From Spirosoma montaniterrae (lineage in GTDB: Bacteria > Bacteroidota > Bacteroidia > Cytophagales > Spirosomataceae): 64,000 nucleotides of DNA. Under the pieces are notes generated by a model. The model worked only from the letters and a program-made list of their open reading frames with translations. It was not told the origin of the DNA and did not search any database. The stretch lies in NCBI RefSeq assembly GCF_001988955.1, contig NZ_CP014263.1:2542001-2606000 (forward strand), in the 5' to 3' direction. Positions 44,033 to 52,228 of the stretch are shown here, piece by piece. The stretch's first letter is position 1. Each line of letters begins with the position of its first letter. The position numbers and the translations under genes were made by a program.

Positions 44033-45274
44033 ATGAAAAACGCATACCTCCTTTTCTTCTGCCTGTTTACCAGTTCCGTACTGGCGCAACCGTATACGCT
44101 GCTCATCAAGGGCGGACGACTTATCGACCCAAAAAATAACATCGATGCGCTCATGGACATTGCCATCGCTGATGGCAAAATAGCGCGGGTGGCAAAAGAC
44201 ATCGACGCCAAAGACGCCAAACAGGTGGTCGATGCCAAAGGCATGTACGTTACGCCCGGCCTGATCGACATTCACGGACACGTATTTTATGGCACAGCCG
44301 CCAACCATTACCTGAGCAACGGCCTGTCGGCGGTGTCGCCGGATGGGTTCACGTTTCGGGTAGGCGTTACCACCATTGTCGATGCGGGGGGTGCGGGCTG
44401 GAAATCGTTTCCAATGTTTAAAGAAAACGTGATTCTTACGGCAAAAACGCGGGTATTGTCGCTGATGAACATCGTCGGCGAAGGGATGCGCGGGGGCGTG
44501 TTCGAGCAGGATACCGCCGACATGGATGCTAAGATGGCGGCCAAAGTCGCGCTCGAAAACAAGAACGACGTGGTGGGTTTCAAGGTTGCCCATTTTCAGG
44601 GACCGAACTGGAAACCCGTTGACCGGGCCGTGGAAGCGGGTACGCTGGCGAATATTCCGGTGATGGTCGATTTTGGCGGTAGTAATCCGCCCCTGCCGCT
44701 CGAAGACCTGTTTTTGAAACACCTGCGCCCCGGCGACATTTACACCCATGCCTACACGCTGCTGCCCGGCAACGTGCGCGAAACCATTGTAGACGAAGAA
44801 ACCGGCACCGTGAAGCCGTTTGTGTGGGAAGCCCGCAAACGCGGCATTGTGTTCGACGTGGGGTATGGCGGGGCCAGTTTCAACTTTTCGCAAGCCATTC
44901 CAGCCATCAAAAGCAAGTTTTACCCCACCACCATCAGCACCGACCTGCATACGGGCAGTATGAACGGCTCGATGAAAGACATCCTGAGCATTATGTCGAA
45001 ATTCGTAGTAATGGGGCAGGACGTGCCGGGTGTGATCCGGGCCAGTACGTGGACGCCCGCGCAGGTAATCAAACGCGAAAACCTGGGCCATCTGTCGGTG
45101 GGAGCCATTGCCGACGTAGCCATTTTGAGTATGCGGGAGGGCAATTTCGGCTTCTACGACAAAACCGGCTACAAGGTAAAAGGGAAGCAGAAATTTGAAT
45201 GCGAAATGACCATCAAAGGCGGCAAAATCGTTTACGACCTCAACGGAATCGTTAGCCCAATGGGTAATAATTAA
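44033..45274 (+). CDS. Exported amidohydrolase/deacetylase-family metallohydrolase
   Basis: 413 aa with a Sec signal peptide (cut after VLAQ). TIM-barrel amidohydrolase motifs: PGLIDIHGHV (metal His pair), DAGGAGW, NIVGEGMRGG, VGFKVAHF with the bridging Lys, THAYT (His), and STDLHTGS (Asp). This is the dihydroorotase-like deacetylase group (EF_0837 type) that pairs with SelA-like PLP enzymes. It would remove an N-acyl group or open a cyclic amide in the periplasm, making the free amine for the lyase encoded 13 bases upstream. Confidence 0.87.
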   Translation: MKNAYLLFFCLFTSSVLAQPYTLLIKGGRLIDPKNNIDALMDIAIADGKIARVAKDIDAKDAKQVVDAKGMYVTPGLIDIHGHVFYGTAANHYLSNGLSAVSPDGFTFRVGVTTIVDAGGAGWKSFPMFKENVILTAKTRVLSLMNIVGEGMRGGVFEQDTADMDAKMAAKVALENKNDVVGFKVAHFQGPNWKPVDRAVEAGTLANIPVMVDFGGSNPPLPLEDLFLKHLRPGDIYTHAYTLLPGNVRETIVDEETGTVKPFVWEARKRGIVFDVGYGGASFNFSQAIPAIKSKFYPTTISTDLHTGSMNGSMKDILSIMSKFVVMGQDVPGVIRASTWTPAQVIKRENLGHLSVGAIADVAILSMREGNFGFYDKTGYKVKGKQKFECEMTIKGGKIVYDLNGIVSPMGNN

Positions 45275-45289
45275 ATCAAACCAATTTTC

Positions 45290-45748
45290 ATGAAAACAGA
45301 ACGTCGTTCGCTGCTCAAACGCCTTTTCTCGTCCGTGGCCGGTGTTGTTGGCCTCGGAGCCACCGCCAGCGTCATGGCCGAGCCAGCCGCCCGCAAAGAA
45401 GTCTTCAACGTTGAAACCCTCGATGACGTACCGCTGTTCTCCGGCTCTACCAAAATGGGCAACTTCGTGTTCGTGGCTGGCAAAGGCTACCACAAAGAAG
45501 GCGACATTCGGGTACATACCGACGAAGTGCTGAAAGAACTCGAAAAAGAACTGATCAAAGCCGGTTCGTCGATGGAAAAAGTGCTGAAAGTAAACGTGTA
45601 TCTGCACGACCTGAACGATTATAAGGCCATGAACGAAGTCTACAAAGGTCGATTCGGCAGCAAACCGCCCGTTCGCACCACCGTGGCCGTCTACGGCGGT
45701 GTACCCGGCAGTTCGCTCGTGGAGATGGATTGTATCGCCTACGTTTGA
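45290..45748 (+). CDS. Exported RidA-family enamine/imine deaminase
   Basis: 152 aa. The first 31 residues (MKTERRSLLKRLFSSVAGVV in part) are a twin-arginine-type signal; the rest is a normal-length RidA (about 120 aa). The substrate-binding Arg is R129 in PPVRTTVAVYG, and the C-terminal LVEMDCIAYV is typical. RidA hydrolyses reactive enamines and imines released by PLP lyases to keto acids and ammonia. Its export together with a SelA-like PLP enzyme is unusual and mutually supportive. It is the last gene of the plus-strand unit. Confidence 0.9.
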   Translation: MKTERRSLLKRLFSSVAGVVGLGATASVMAEPAARKEVFNVETLDDVPLFSGSTKMGNFVFVAGKGYHKEGDIRVHTDEVLKELEKELIKAGSSMEKVLKVNVYLHDLNDYKAMNEVYKGRFGSKPPVRTTVAVYGGVPGSSLVEMDCIAYV

Positions 45749-45768
45749 GAGGTTGAATGATGGAGTGA

Positions 45769-45853
45769 TTGAATGGTTGAGTGATTGAATGATTGAATGA
45801 GGGCCATTACCTCAGCCAACCCATTCAATCATTCAATCACTCAACCATTCAAT
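45769..45853. terminator. Long inverted repeat of ATTGAATGA units between convergent genes
   Basis: The left arm (45769-45800) has tandem TGATTGAATG/GTTGAGTG units and the right arm (about 45822-45853) is its near-exact complement, with a 20-base loop. It lies between the stop of ridA (45748) and the stop of the MFS gene (45857), as a bidirectional terminator would. Confidence 0.65.
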
Positions 45854-45856
45854 AAT

Positions 45857-47116
45857 TCAGCGCGTCAGTCGGTGGATAATTGCCCATGCGACCAGGTATG
45901 TGCAGCCGCAGATGGTGAACAGTACGTTGTAGCCGCCCGACAGGTTGTCGGCGGCTTTGTAGCTGTCTAACAAACTGCCTACCAGCATCGGAAACAGGAT
46001 GCCGCCCACGGCTCCGGCCATGCCGCCAATGCCCACCGCCGAACTGACGATCTCTTTCGGGAACAGATCGGACCCCAGCGTAAAGACGTTGGTAGCCCAT
46101 GCCTGATGCACTGCTACGGCCAAACTCAGCAGTCCCACCGCTACCCAGACGTTGGTGGCAAACTGCAACAAAATCACCGATAATTCGAGAACGGCAAATA
46201 CGAGCAGAGCGGTTTTGCGGGCTTTCAGCGTAGGCCAGCCGCGCTTGATGAGCCGCGATGAAAAGTAGCCGCCCGCAATGCTGCCAACGGTGGTGGCGGT
46301 GTAAATAATCATCAGTTCCCAACTCGGTTTTTTCAGGTCGAGGGCGAACATGGCCGAGAAATACGACGGGAGCCAGAACAGAAAAAACCAGTAAATAGGG
46401 TCGATCAGGCCCTTGCCCACAATCAGCACCCACGTTTGCCGGGAAGCAAACAACTGCGTCCAGCGCACCGACGGCGTAGCGGTGTCGTCGGCTCCCTCCT
46501 GCCCGGCCAGAATGTACTCGCGTTCGGTGGCCGACAATCGCCGTTGCCGAATCGGCGTATCATAGAAAATCAGCCAGGCAATCAGCCAGACAAAGCCTAA
46601 TGCGCCCGTAATCCAGAACACTTCTGGCCAGCCGTATGAGCGCAGCAGCAGCGGCACCAGCAATACCGCCACCACCACGCCGATGCTGGTGCCAGCGTTG
46701 AAGAGGCCCGTTGCCAGGCCGCGTTCTTTTTTAGGAAACCACTCGGCCACGGTTTTCATGGCTGCCGGGTAGTTGCCCGCTTCGCCCAGCCCCAGCCCCA
46801 CCCGCGCCAGGCCAAAGCCAAACGCTGAACGAGCCAGCGCGTGGGCCATACCCGCCAGGCTCCAGATTACAATCGTAACGGCGTAGCCAACCTTTGTTCC
46901 TACCCGGTCGATAAACCAGCCCGACACCAGCAGGCCCACAGCATAGGCCGCCGTAAATGCCATCACGATACGGGCGAAGTCGGTCTCCGACCAGTTAAAT
47001 TCTTTTTCCAGAATTGGCTTCAGGAATCCGATAACCTGCCGGTCGAGGTAATTGATAGTGGTGGCAATGAAAACCAGAAAGATAATAAACCAGCGGTAAT
47101 GAGTGGTTGGCTTCAC
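45857..47116 (-). CDS. MFS transporter of the ExuT/DgoT (hexuronate/galactonate) type
   Basis: 419 aa, GTG start at 47116, 12 helices. ANION:cation symporter family features: INYLDRQVIGFLKP in helix 1, WFIDRVGTKVGY after helix 2, FGFGLARVGLGLGEAGNYPAA in helix 4 and VAEWFPKKERGLATGLFNAG. Homologues import hexuronates or D-galactonate by proton symport. Downstream of DgoK and KDPGal aldolase in one minus-strand set, it probably imports galactonate or, if the dehydratases are periplasmic as their signals suggest, 2-keto-3-deoxygalactonate. Confidence 0.9.
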   Translation of the reverse strand: MKPTTHYRWFIIFLVFIATTINYLDRQVIGFLKPILEKEFNWSETDFARIVMAFTAAYAVGLLVSGWFIDRVGTKVGYAVTIVIWSLAGMAHALARSAFGFGLARVGLGLGEAGNYPAAMKTVAEWFPKKERGLATGLFNAGTSIGVVVAVLLVPLLLRSYGWPEVFWITGALGFVWLIAWLIFYDTPIRQRRLSATEREYILAGQEGADDTATPSVRWTQLFASRQTWVLIVGKGLIDPIYWFFLFWLPSYFSAMFALDLKKPSWELMIIYTATTVGSIAGGYFSSRLIKRGWPTLKARKTALLVFAVLELSVILLQFATNVWVAVGLLSLAVAVHQAWATNVFTLGSDLFPKEIVSSAVGIGGMAGAVGGILFPMLVGSLLDSYKAADNLSGGYNVLFTICGCTYLVAWAIIHRLTR

Positions 47117-47142
47117 GATGTTGTGGGTTATGAGCGAATAGA

Positions 47143-47230
47143 GTTGTTACACAGAGATTCACAGAGTGGATAGAGATACACAGAGGTCTCTGTGAGGCTC
47201 TTCTCACTCCGTGAATCTCTGTGTAACAAC
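47143..47230. repeat. Palindrome of the ACACAGAG family overlapping the aldolase stop
   Basis: Outer arms GTTGTTACACAGAGATTCAC and GTGAATCTCTGTGTAACAAC are exact inverted repeats (47143-47162 and 47211-47230). The right arm is translated as the last eight or so residues (VVTQRFTE) and stop codon of the KDPGal aldolase. Confidence 0.85.
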
Positions 47231-47854
47231 CTGACAAACAGCACTAAAATGCATCCGCAGCCCGGCCCAGTCCTTTGCCCGAATCAGCGTTTTGTCGAAC
47301 AACTGACTGCCCATTCCCACACCATCGGCCCCGGCCTGCATGAATGCCGCTACGTTGTCGAGACCGATACCGCCCGTGGGAAGTAGTTTGACATCATCGA
47401 GGGGTGCCTTTACATCGCGAATATAGGTGGGGCCGAGAACGCCCGCCGGATAAACTTTTACCATCGTGGCTCCCAGCGTCCAGGCCCGTTGTATTTCGGT
47501 TGGGGTAAACGCGCCCGGAAAGATTGGAACTCCCCGATCAAAGCACTGACGAATGACGGCCTCGTCTACGGTTGGCGTAACAATGAACTGCGCTCCGGCA
47601 GTTAGCGCACTGTCTAAGTCGGCCAGCGTTCTGACAGTGCCCGCGCCAATGTTCAACCGCCCGGCATATTCGGCCAGCGCGTCATGAATCAGCTCATCCG
47701 CACCGGGGGTATTCATGGTGATTTCGAGAGTAGTCAGACCGCTTTCGACATAAACAGGCAGAATAGCCGCAACCTCGTCGGGGCGGAGGTGCCGAATAAT
47801 GCCAACAATGGGGGCGCGGGCGAATAAGTCTGAAGAAAACGTAGTGAGTGGCAT
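47204..47854 (-). CDS. dgoA: 2-dehydro-3-deoxy-6-phosphogalactonate (KDPGal/KDPG) aldolase
   Basis: 216 aa from ATG 47854, whose A overlaps the TGA of dgoK (TGATG). Class I aldolase of the KDPG family: catalytic Lys in MVKVYPAG, Glu in LEITMNTPGA, and Thr/Gly phosphate-binding segments TPTVDEAV, PTGGIGLDN and GADGVGMGS. It splits 2-keto-3-deoxy-6-phosphogalactonate to pyruvate and glyceraldehyde-3-phosphate. The pairing with DgoK favours the galactonate form over KDPG. The last residues are encoded within an intergenic palindrome. Confidence 0.9.
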   Translation of the reverse strand: MPLTTFSSDLFARAPIVGIIRHLRPDEVAAILPVYVESGLTTLEITMNTPGADELIHDALAEYAGRLNIGAGTVRTLADLDSALTAGAQFIVTPTVDEAVIRQCFDRGVPIFPGAFTPTEIQRAWTLGATMVKVYPAGVLGPTYIRDVKAPLDDVKLLPTGGIGLDNVAAFMQAGADGVGMGSQLFDKTLIRAKDWAGLRMHFSAVCQVVTQRFTE

Positions 47855-48858
47855 CAAATGGGTTGTTTTTCGCGCTTTTGCTGATAAACCTGTAATTGTC
47901 CCGCCGGAGCAGCGCGGTCAATCAAGTCGGGCGGTACGAGCGTAGTACGGTGCGTGAGCTTAAGTTCATCGATTGCCAGCGTATAGACCGTTGCCAAATT
48001 CGGGCTACTGCACAGCCTGATAGGCCAGTCGGTTTTTTGCAGCAGATGGCCCAATTCCGACCCAATCAGCAAACCGCTCAGATACAGCGCGTTTTGCCGT
48101 TTGGTCAGTCGGTCGAACAGGTCATTGGTGCGAACCGTAAACAGAGCCGCCAGCATAGGTTTTGTTATTGATTGCCGGACACCCTGCCGGAAAGCGGCTT
48201 CGTCGGCTTCCGACAAACTCGTCAGGTCGGCGGTCTCGACCGAATCGGCCAGAATACTGTGTTTTGCCATTAGCCCGAACAGTTCGCCGGTCATAAACGT
48301 CTCGAAATGAGTTAGCTGCTCGTTTTCGACGAACAAATGTTTGGCATGTGTACCCGGAAAAATAAATACCGATTTGTCTGGTTGAGCAGCCCAGCTCAGC
48401 AGCGACACCGCGCCGATAAGTTGGGTTTCTTCGCCCCGCATCACGTCGTTCGAGCTGGCAACGCCCGAAATCAACCCCAATTCGTGCGGAAAATCGGATT
48501 GCGATTCAAAGAACCGGATGCTGGCCTGACTGCCATCGAGGGCGAACGGCAAACCGGCATACGGCACCTCGGTCATACCAATCGACGACGACGCCATGCC
48601 TGAGATCAGAACGGGCGTACCGGCCAAACTATGCTGTACCTGCACCGCCAACTGGCCGATGTATGTTTTCAGCCGATGCCGGAAAAAATCTTCCTGCGAC
48701 ACCCGCTTCGGGCGACCGTCTGTTTTCCAGTCGCTAAACGTTCGGGCAATACCCGACTGGGTACGTAGTTCACCTACGCATCGCTGGTCTTCAACGGTCA
48801 TTAACCGCAGCCGAAAGGCCGTAGTACCCCAATCGCAACATAGTAAAGTAGTTGTCAT
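47854..48858 (-). CDS. dgoK: 2-dehydro-3-deoxygalactonokinase
   Basis: 334 aa from ATG 48858. DgoK family throughout: CCDWGTTAFRLRL (phosphate-binding start), QSGIARTF, ISGMASSSIGMTEVPYAGLPF, SGVASSNDVMRGEETQ and PGTHAKHLFVEN. It phosphorylates 2-keto-3-deoxygalactonate with ATP in the cytosol. It overlaps the aldolase by one base and starts 28 bases after the quinoprotein stop. The window has no regulator of the DgoR type; control is more likely by the LacI protein upstream. Confidence 0.95.
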   Translation of the reverse strand: MTTTLLCCDWGTTAFRLRLMTVEDQRCVGELRTQSGIARTFSDWKTDGRPKRVSQEDFFRHRLKTYIGQLAVQVQHSLAGTPVLISGMASSSIGMTEVPYAGLPFALDGSQASIRFFESQSDFPHELGLISGVASSNDVMRGEETQLIGAVSLLSWAAQPDKSVFIFPGTHAKHLFVENEQLTHFETFMTGELFGLMAKHSILADSVETADLTSLSEADEAAFRQGVRQSITKPMLAALFTVRTNDLFDRLTKRQNALYLSGLLIGSELGHLLQKTDWPIRLCSSPNLATVYTLAIDELKLTHRTTLVPPDLIDRAAPAGQLQVYQQKREKQPI

Positions 48859-48886
48859 CAGCGTATTGGTTACGGGTTTACCTAAA

Positions 48887-51112
48887 TCAATCCGGCAAAG
48901 CAAAAGCCAGGTACGAACCACCCGGTTTCAGGTTCTGGCGGGTTCCTCCAGCGGCCAGTACAATGTATTGCCGGTTGCCGAGTCGGTACGTTATAGGCGT
49001 CGCAAAACCACCAGCGGGTAGTTTATATTCCCACACAACCTTCCCGGTTCGCCGGTCGAACGCCCGCAATTTTTCGTCGTAGGTGGCGGCAATGAACACC
49101 AGCCCACCTGCCGTTACGAGCGGCCCGCCGTGGTTTTCGGTGCCAGTGGGCGGAACGCCCTGCTTTGTTAGTTCAGGGTATTCGCCCAGCGGCACCTGCC
49201 AGACGTATTCGCCCGTGTTGAGGTCAATGGCATTGAGCGTTCCCCAGGGTGGTTTGATAGCCGGGTAGCCATCGGGATCGCGAAACTGGGTGTAGCCGTT
49301 GTTCAGGTATGGCGGCAGGTACGGGAAGTCGTTAGCAGCCGTTGCCGGAGCCACCTCTGCCGACTGGTGTATGTCGTTCGATGCCGTTGCCGGAGCCGCA
49401 CCGGGTAGTTTGAGCAGAAAATCGACAAGGGCATCCCGGTCTTTCTGTGCGAGGTGCTGAAACGAAGGCATTCGGCCCCGGCCATTTGCCAGTAATTGCT
49501 GAATCTGACTGGCATTCAGCCGTTTGCCCACGTTGCTCAGGTCAGGATATGCCTGTGTTGCTTTCGATTCCTTAGCCTGGCGACCGCTAATATCGTGACA
49601 GACCGAACAGTTGGTATTGAACAAATTCGCACCCCGCGTCTTAGCTATGCCGCTGGCCTGCATCCGGCTGTCGCGCATCTTCAGCCACCAGAGCATGTTG
49701 TTGCTGTTCACATAAAAAATACCATCGGGGTCGGCAGCCGTACCGCCCCATTCGGCACCGCCCCCAACGGCGTAAATCAGTGAACCTTCTTCGCTGGGAG
49801 GTGGGTGCGTACCGGCACGTCGGCTATTGCGAAACCGTTCTAAGGCATAGGCCCGCGCTTCGGGTGTCCGGTCAGTAAGAACCGCTTCGTTCAACTCCTG
49901 ACGGGCAAAGGGCGCGGGTTTTGTCGGCACGGGCTGCGTGGGCCACGGCTGTTCGCCGGGCAGGGCGGGCGAAGTTGCCACGGGTATTTCCCGAACCGGA
50001 AACAGCGGCTTGCCCGTATCCCGATCAAACACAAACACGTAACCATCTTTCGTAGCCTGTGCTACGGCATCAATCCGGCGACCGTTGTGCGTGACGGTCA
50101 GCAGGTTTGGCGGGCAGGGCAAATCGCGGTCCCAGAGGTCGTGATGCACGGTCTGAAAATGCCACAATCGCTTTCCCATTTGGGCGTCTAAGGCCAGTAC
50201 GCAGTTGGCAAACAGGTTCTGCCCCTTGCGTGCTCCGCCGTAAAAATCGACCGAGGGCGACCCCGTTCCGGCGTAGACTACGCCCCGTTTCTCATCGACT
50301 ACCATGCCCGCCCAGCAGTTGGCTCCGCCCAGTTTCCGGTACGAATCCTTCGACCAGGTTTCGTAGCCGTATTCGCCGGGGAGCGGGATGGTGTGAAACG
50401 TCCAGACCAACCGGCCCGTGCGCACGTTGAACGCCCGAATGTAGCCCGGCAGCGCATCGCCCCCCTCTGACACGCTCGACCCCATAATCAGCAAATCGCG
50501 ATAAATCACGCCCGGCGTCGTTGATCGAACGGCGTATTCAGCCACGTCATGGCCGATGGTCTCGCGCGACCCCAGCCCCTCGTGTAAATCAACAGTCCCG
50601 TTCTGTCCGAAACTGTCGATAAGTCGGCCCGTTTGCGCGTCGATGGCGTACAGCGACGAACCCACCGAGTACAGAACGCGCTTATCGGCTCCGTCTTCCC
50701 AATAAACTACCCCCCGAATCGGATGAAAACGGGGCGGCTTGGCGGGGTCGGCAAAGGGGTCAAATCGCCAGCGTTCGCGTCCTGTAGCGGCATCTACGGC
50801 GAAGAGTTTCAGCCGGGGCGTGGTGCCATACAAAACGCCCCCAACCATAATCGGCTGGCATTGAATCTCCAGGCCCGGCTCAGCGGGATTGCTGTTTTCG
50901 CCCGTGTCGAACGTCCAGGCCACGCGCAGTTTCGCCACGTTACCCGCGTTGATCTGCGTTAATGGCGAATACCGATTCCCGGCTGCGTTGCCGCCATACT
51001 TCGGCCAGTCGGCATCGCCCACCGGCTCGTCGTGCGGTAGATGACCGGGCAACTGCAAGCCCACAAGGCTGAGCAGAATAGCGATGAGGAGCAGAAAAAT
51101 AGTCGATTTCAT
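48887..51112 (-). CDS. Quinoprotein (PQQ) aldose dehydrogenase with inserted cytochrome c
   Basis: 741 aa from ATG 51112. After the signal peptide, an eight-bladed PQQ propeller begins (WPKYGGNAAGNRYSPLTQIN), with LWDRDLPCPPNLL in the active-site region. A c-type haem domain (about 485-575; CSVCH at 502-506) is inserted, and the propeller finishes with LRAFDRRTGKVVWEYKLPAG, close to the end of membrane glucose dehydrogenase (GCD) but without the N-terminal helices of GCD. It oxidises aldoses such as galactose to aldonic acids in the periplasm. No pqq synthesis genes are in the window. Confidence 0.9.
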   Translation of the reverse strand: MKSTIFLLLIAILLSLVGLQLPGHLPHDEPVGDADWPKYGGNAAGNRYSPLTQINAGNVAKLRVAWTFDTGENSNPAEPGLEIQCQPIMVGGVLYGTTPRLKLFAVDAATGRERWRFDPFADPAKPPRFHPIRGVVYWEDGADKRVLYSVGSSLYAIDAQTGRLIDSFGQNGTVDLHEGLGSRETIGHDVAEYAVRSTTPGVIYRDLLIMGSSVSEGGDALPGYIRAFNVRTGRLVWTFHTIPLPGEYGYETWSKDSYRKLGGANCWAGMVVDEKRGVVYAGTGSPSVDFYGGARKGQNLFANCVLALDAQMGKRLWHFQTVHHDLWDRDLPCPPNLLTVTHNGRRIDAVAQATKDGYVFVFDRDTGKPLFPVREIPVATSPALPGEQPWPTQPVPTKPAPFARQELNEAVLTDRTPEARAYALERFRNSRRAGTHPPPSEEGSLIYAVGGGAEWGGTAADPDGIFYVNSNNMLWWLKMRDSRMQASGIAKTRGANLFNTNCSVCHDISGRQAKESKATQAYPDLSNVGKRLNASQIQQLLANGRGRMPSFQHLAQKDRDALVDFLLKLPGAAPATASNDIHQSAEVAPATAANDFPYLPPYLNNGYTQFRDPDGYPAIKPPWGTLNAIDLNTGEYVWQVPLGEYPELTKQGVPPTGTENHGGPLVTAGGLVFIAATYDEKLRAFDRRTGKVVWEYKLPAGGFATPITYRLGNRQYIVLAAGGTRQNLKPGGSYLAFALPD

Positions 51113-51150
51113 TGAGGAGTTTTTAGACACCCTTCAGGCGGGGGGTGATT

Positions 51151-52104
51151 TTACTTATACAATTCATACCGTATGGTCCAGCTAATCTCCTGCCCCGGTG
51201 CGGCCCGCAGTTTGATGTAGGGTTCTGGACATGACGTGGTTGAGCAGGCCCAGAACACGAGTTTTTCCATTGGCTGATCGGCAGTAGCCCGCACACCGGC
51301 CCCGGTTTTTCGGTTTTCGATACGAATGTCGTAGTCAGCCGCTGTTGGTCGAAATCCCTGTAAACCTGCGCTGTAGACAAATTCATCGTTTGCCAGTTCA
51401 CGACTGTAAACTAATCGATTACCGTCGGCATTGATGATACTTCCAAACCCTTTACCTTCGGCTTTTACGGGAAATGGAAACCGGATTTCTATGCCCGGCC
51501 CCGTTGGTTGGTTGTCGATTACGAAGAAATTATGGTTATACACGCTCGTTTCAATGGGTTTCTGACCTGTGTTTTTAAGCCGGTGCGTCAATACCAGTTC
51601 AGGTTTGTTTTCGGATAAGCCAACGGTTTTCGTGTACTGATAGGCATAGCCCGTTGAGTCGGTCAGGTCGTGGCGGAACATGACGCGGTCTTTGTGCCTG
51701 TCAACGGTCCACCGACCCGGATCGGCAAGAGCATAATCCGTGGCAAACGAATACGCTTTTTCGTCGGGTTTACGCAGCACACCTACACCAATTTTCACGA
51801 ACGTTTCACCGGGTTTGGCGTCGTCGTAACCCAATGGTGTAAACTCCTCAACCGGGCCGTTGATGGCGTCGTGTTTGCGCGGGTTGCTGGCATCGAACCA
51901 CACATCGACAAACCGATGCCCGGCATAGTCGAGACTTTTGAACGCGCCCGACCAGTCGAAGCGAACGCCCCGGTAGTAGCCATTCTGCACGTCGGGCAGG
52001 TAAAGCGCAGCCGTTACGCGCCCGTTGGAAATGGTGGCCTGTGGCGGTTCGGTGGCGTAGTTCAGGTACAGCAGCAGCCCTGCCGAAAGAAGGTGTATTT
52101 TCAT
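51151..52104 (-). CDS. Exported aldose-1-epimerase-like protein
   Basis: 317 aa with a short signal peptide. The body looks like a galactose-mutarotase-type beta-sandwich (YYRGVRFDWSGAF, LVLTHRLKNTG, TSVYNHNFFVID), but the classical catalytic His/Glu cannot be placed confidently. It sits between the galactonate dehydratase and the quinoprotein dehydrogenase in the same direction, where a periplasmic mutarotase that supplies the right anomer would make sense. The function is inference; the fold is moderately supported. Confidence 0.65.
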   Translation of the reverse strand: MKIHLLSAGLLLYLNYATEPPQATISNGRVTAALYLPDVQNGYYRGVRFDWSGAFKSLDYAGHRFVDVWFDASNPRKHDAINGPVEEFTPLGYDDAKPGETFVKIGVGVLRKPDEKAYSFATDYALADPGRWTVDRHKDRVMFRHDLTDSTGYAYQYTKTVGLSENKPELVLTHRLKNTGQKPIETSVYNHNFFVIDNQPTGPGIEIRFPFPVKAEGKGFGSIINADGNRLVYSRELANDEFVYSAGLQGFRPTAADYDIRIENRKTGAGVRATADQPMEKLVFWACSTTSCPEPYIKLRAAPGQEISWTIRYELYK

Positions 52105-52128
52105 AATAAAGGGTTGTGAAACAGAAGG

Positions 52129-52216
52129 GTTATGACACAGAGATTCGCGGAGTAAAAGGAGATACCCTGAGACCTCCGTGAATCTCTTTTTTCTCTGTGA
52201 ATCTCTGTGTCATAAC
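52129..52216. repeat. Palindrome of the ACACAGAG family
   Basis: Arms GTTATGACACAGAGATTCGC and GAATCTCTGTGTCATAAC are nearly exact inverted repeats (52129 and 52216 ends), with an extra CCTCCGTGAATCTC in the loop. It lies between the galactonate dehydratase and the mutarotase-like gene. Same family as 47143-47230. Confidence 0.8.
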
Positions 52217-52228
52217 TTTTTTCGTTCC

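Noticed and set aside
43189..44271. 360-codon minus-strand frame opposite the SelA-like gene
   Set aside because: It overlaps the conserved PLP enzyme over nearly its full length and has no recognisable family.
44024..45607. Long open frame on the minus strand opposite the amidohydrolase and RidA genes
   Set aside because: It is the complement of two well-supported genes; the protein is His/Phe/Gly-rich with no domain, signal or start context. Codon bias of the plus strand creates it.
45756..45859. ATTGAATGA repeats considered as a CRISPR-like array
   Set aside because: The units are short, have no spacers of constant length, and form one inverted repeat between convergent gene ends; no cas gene is present.
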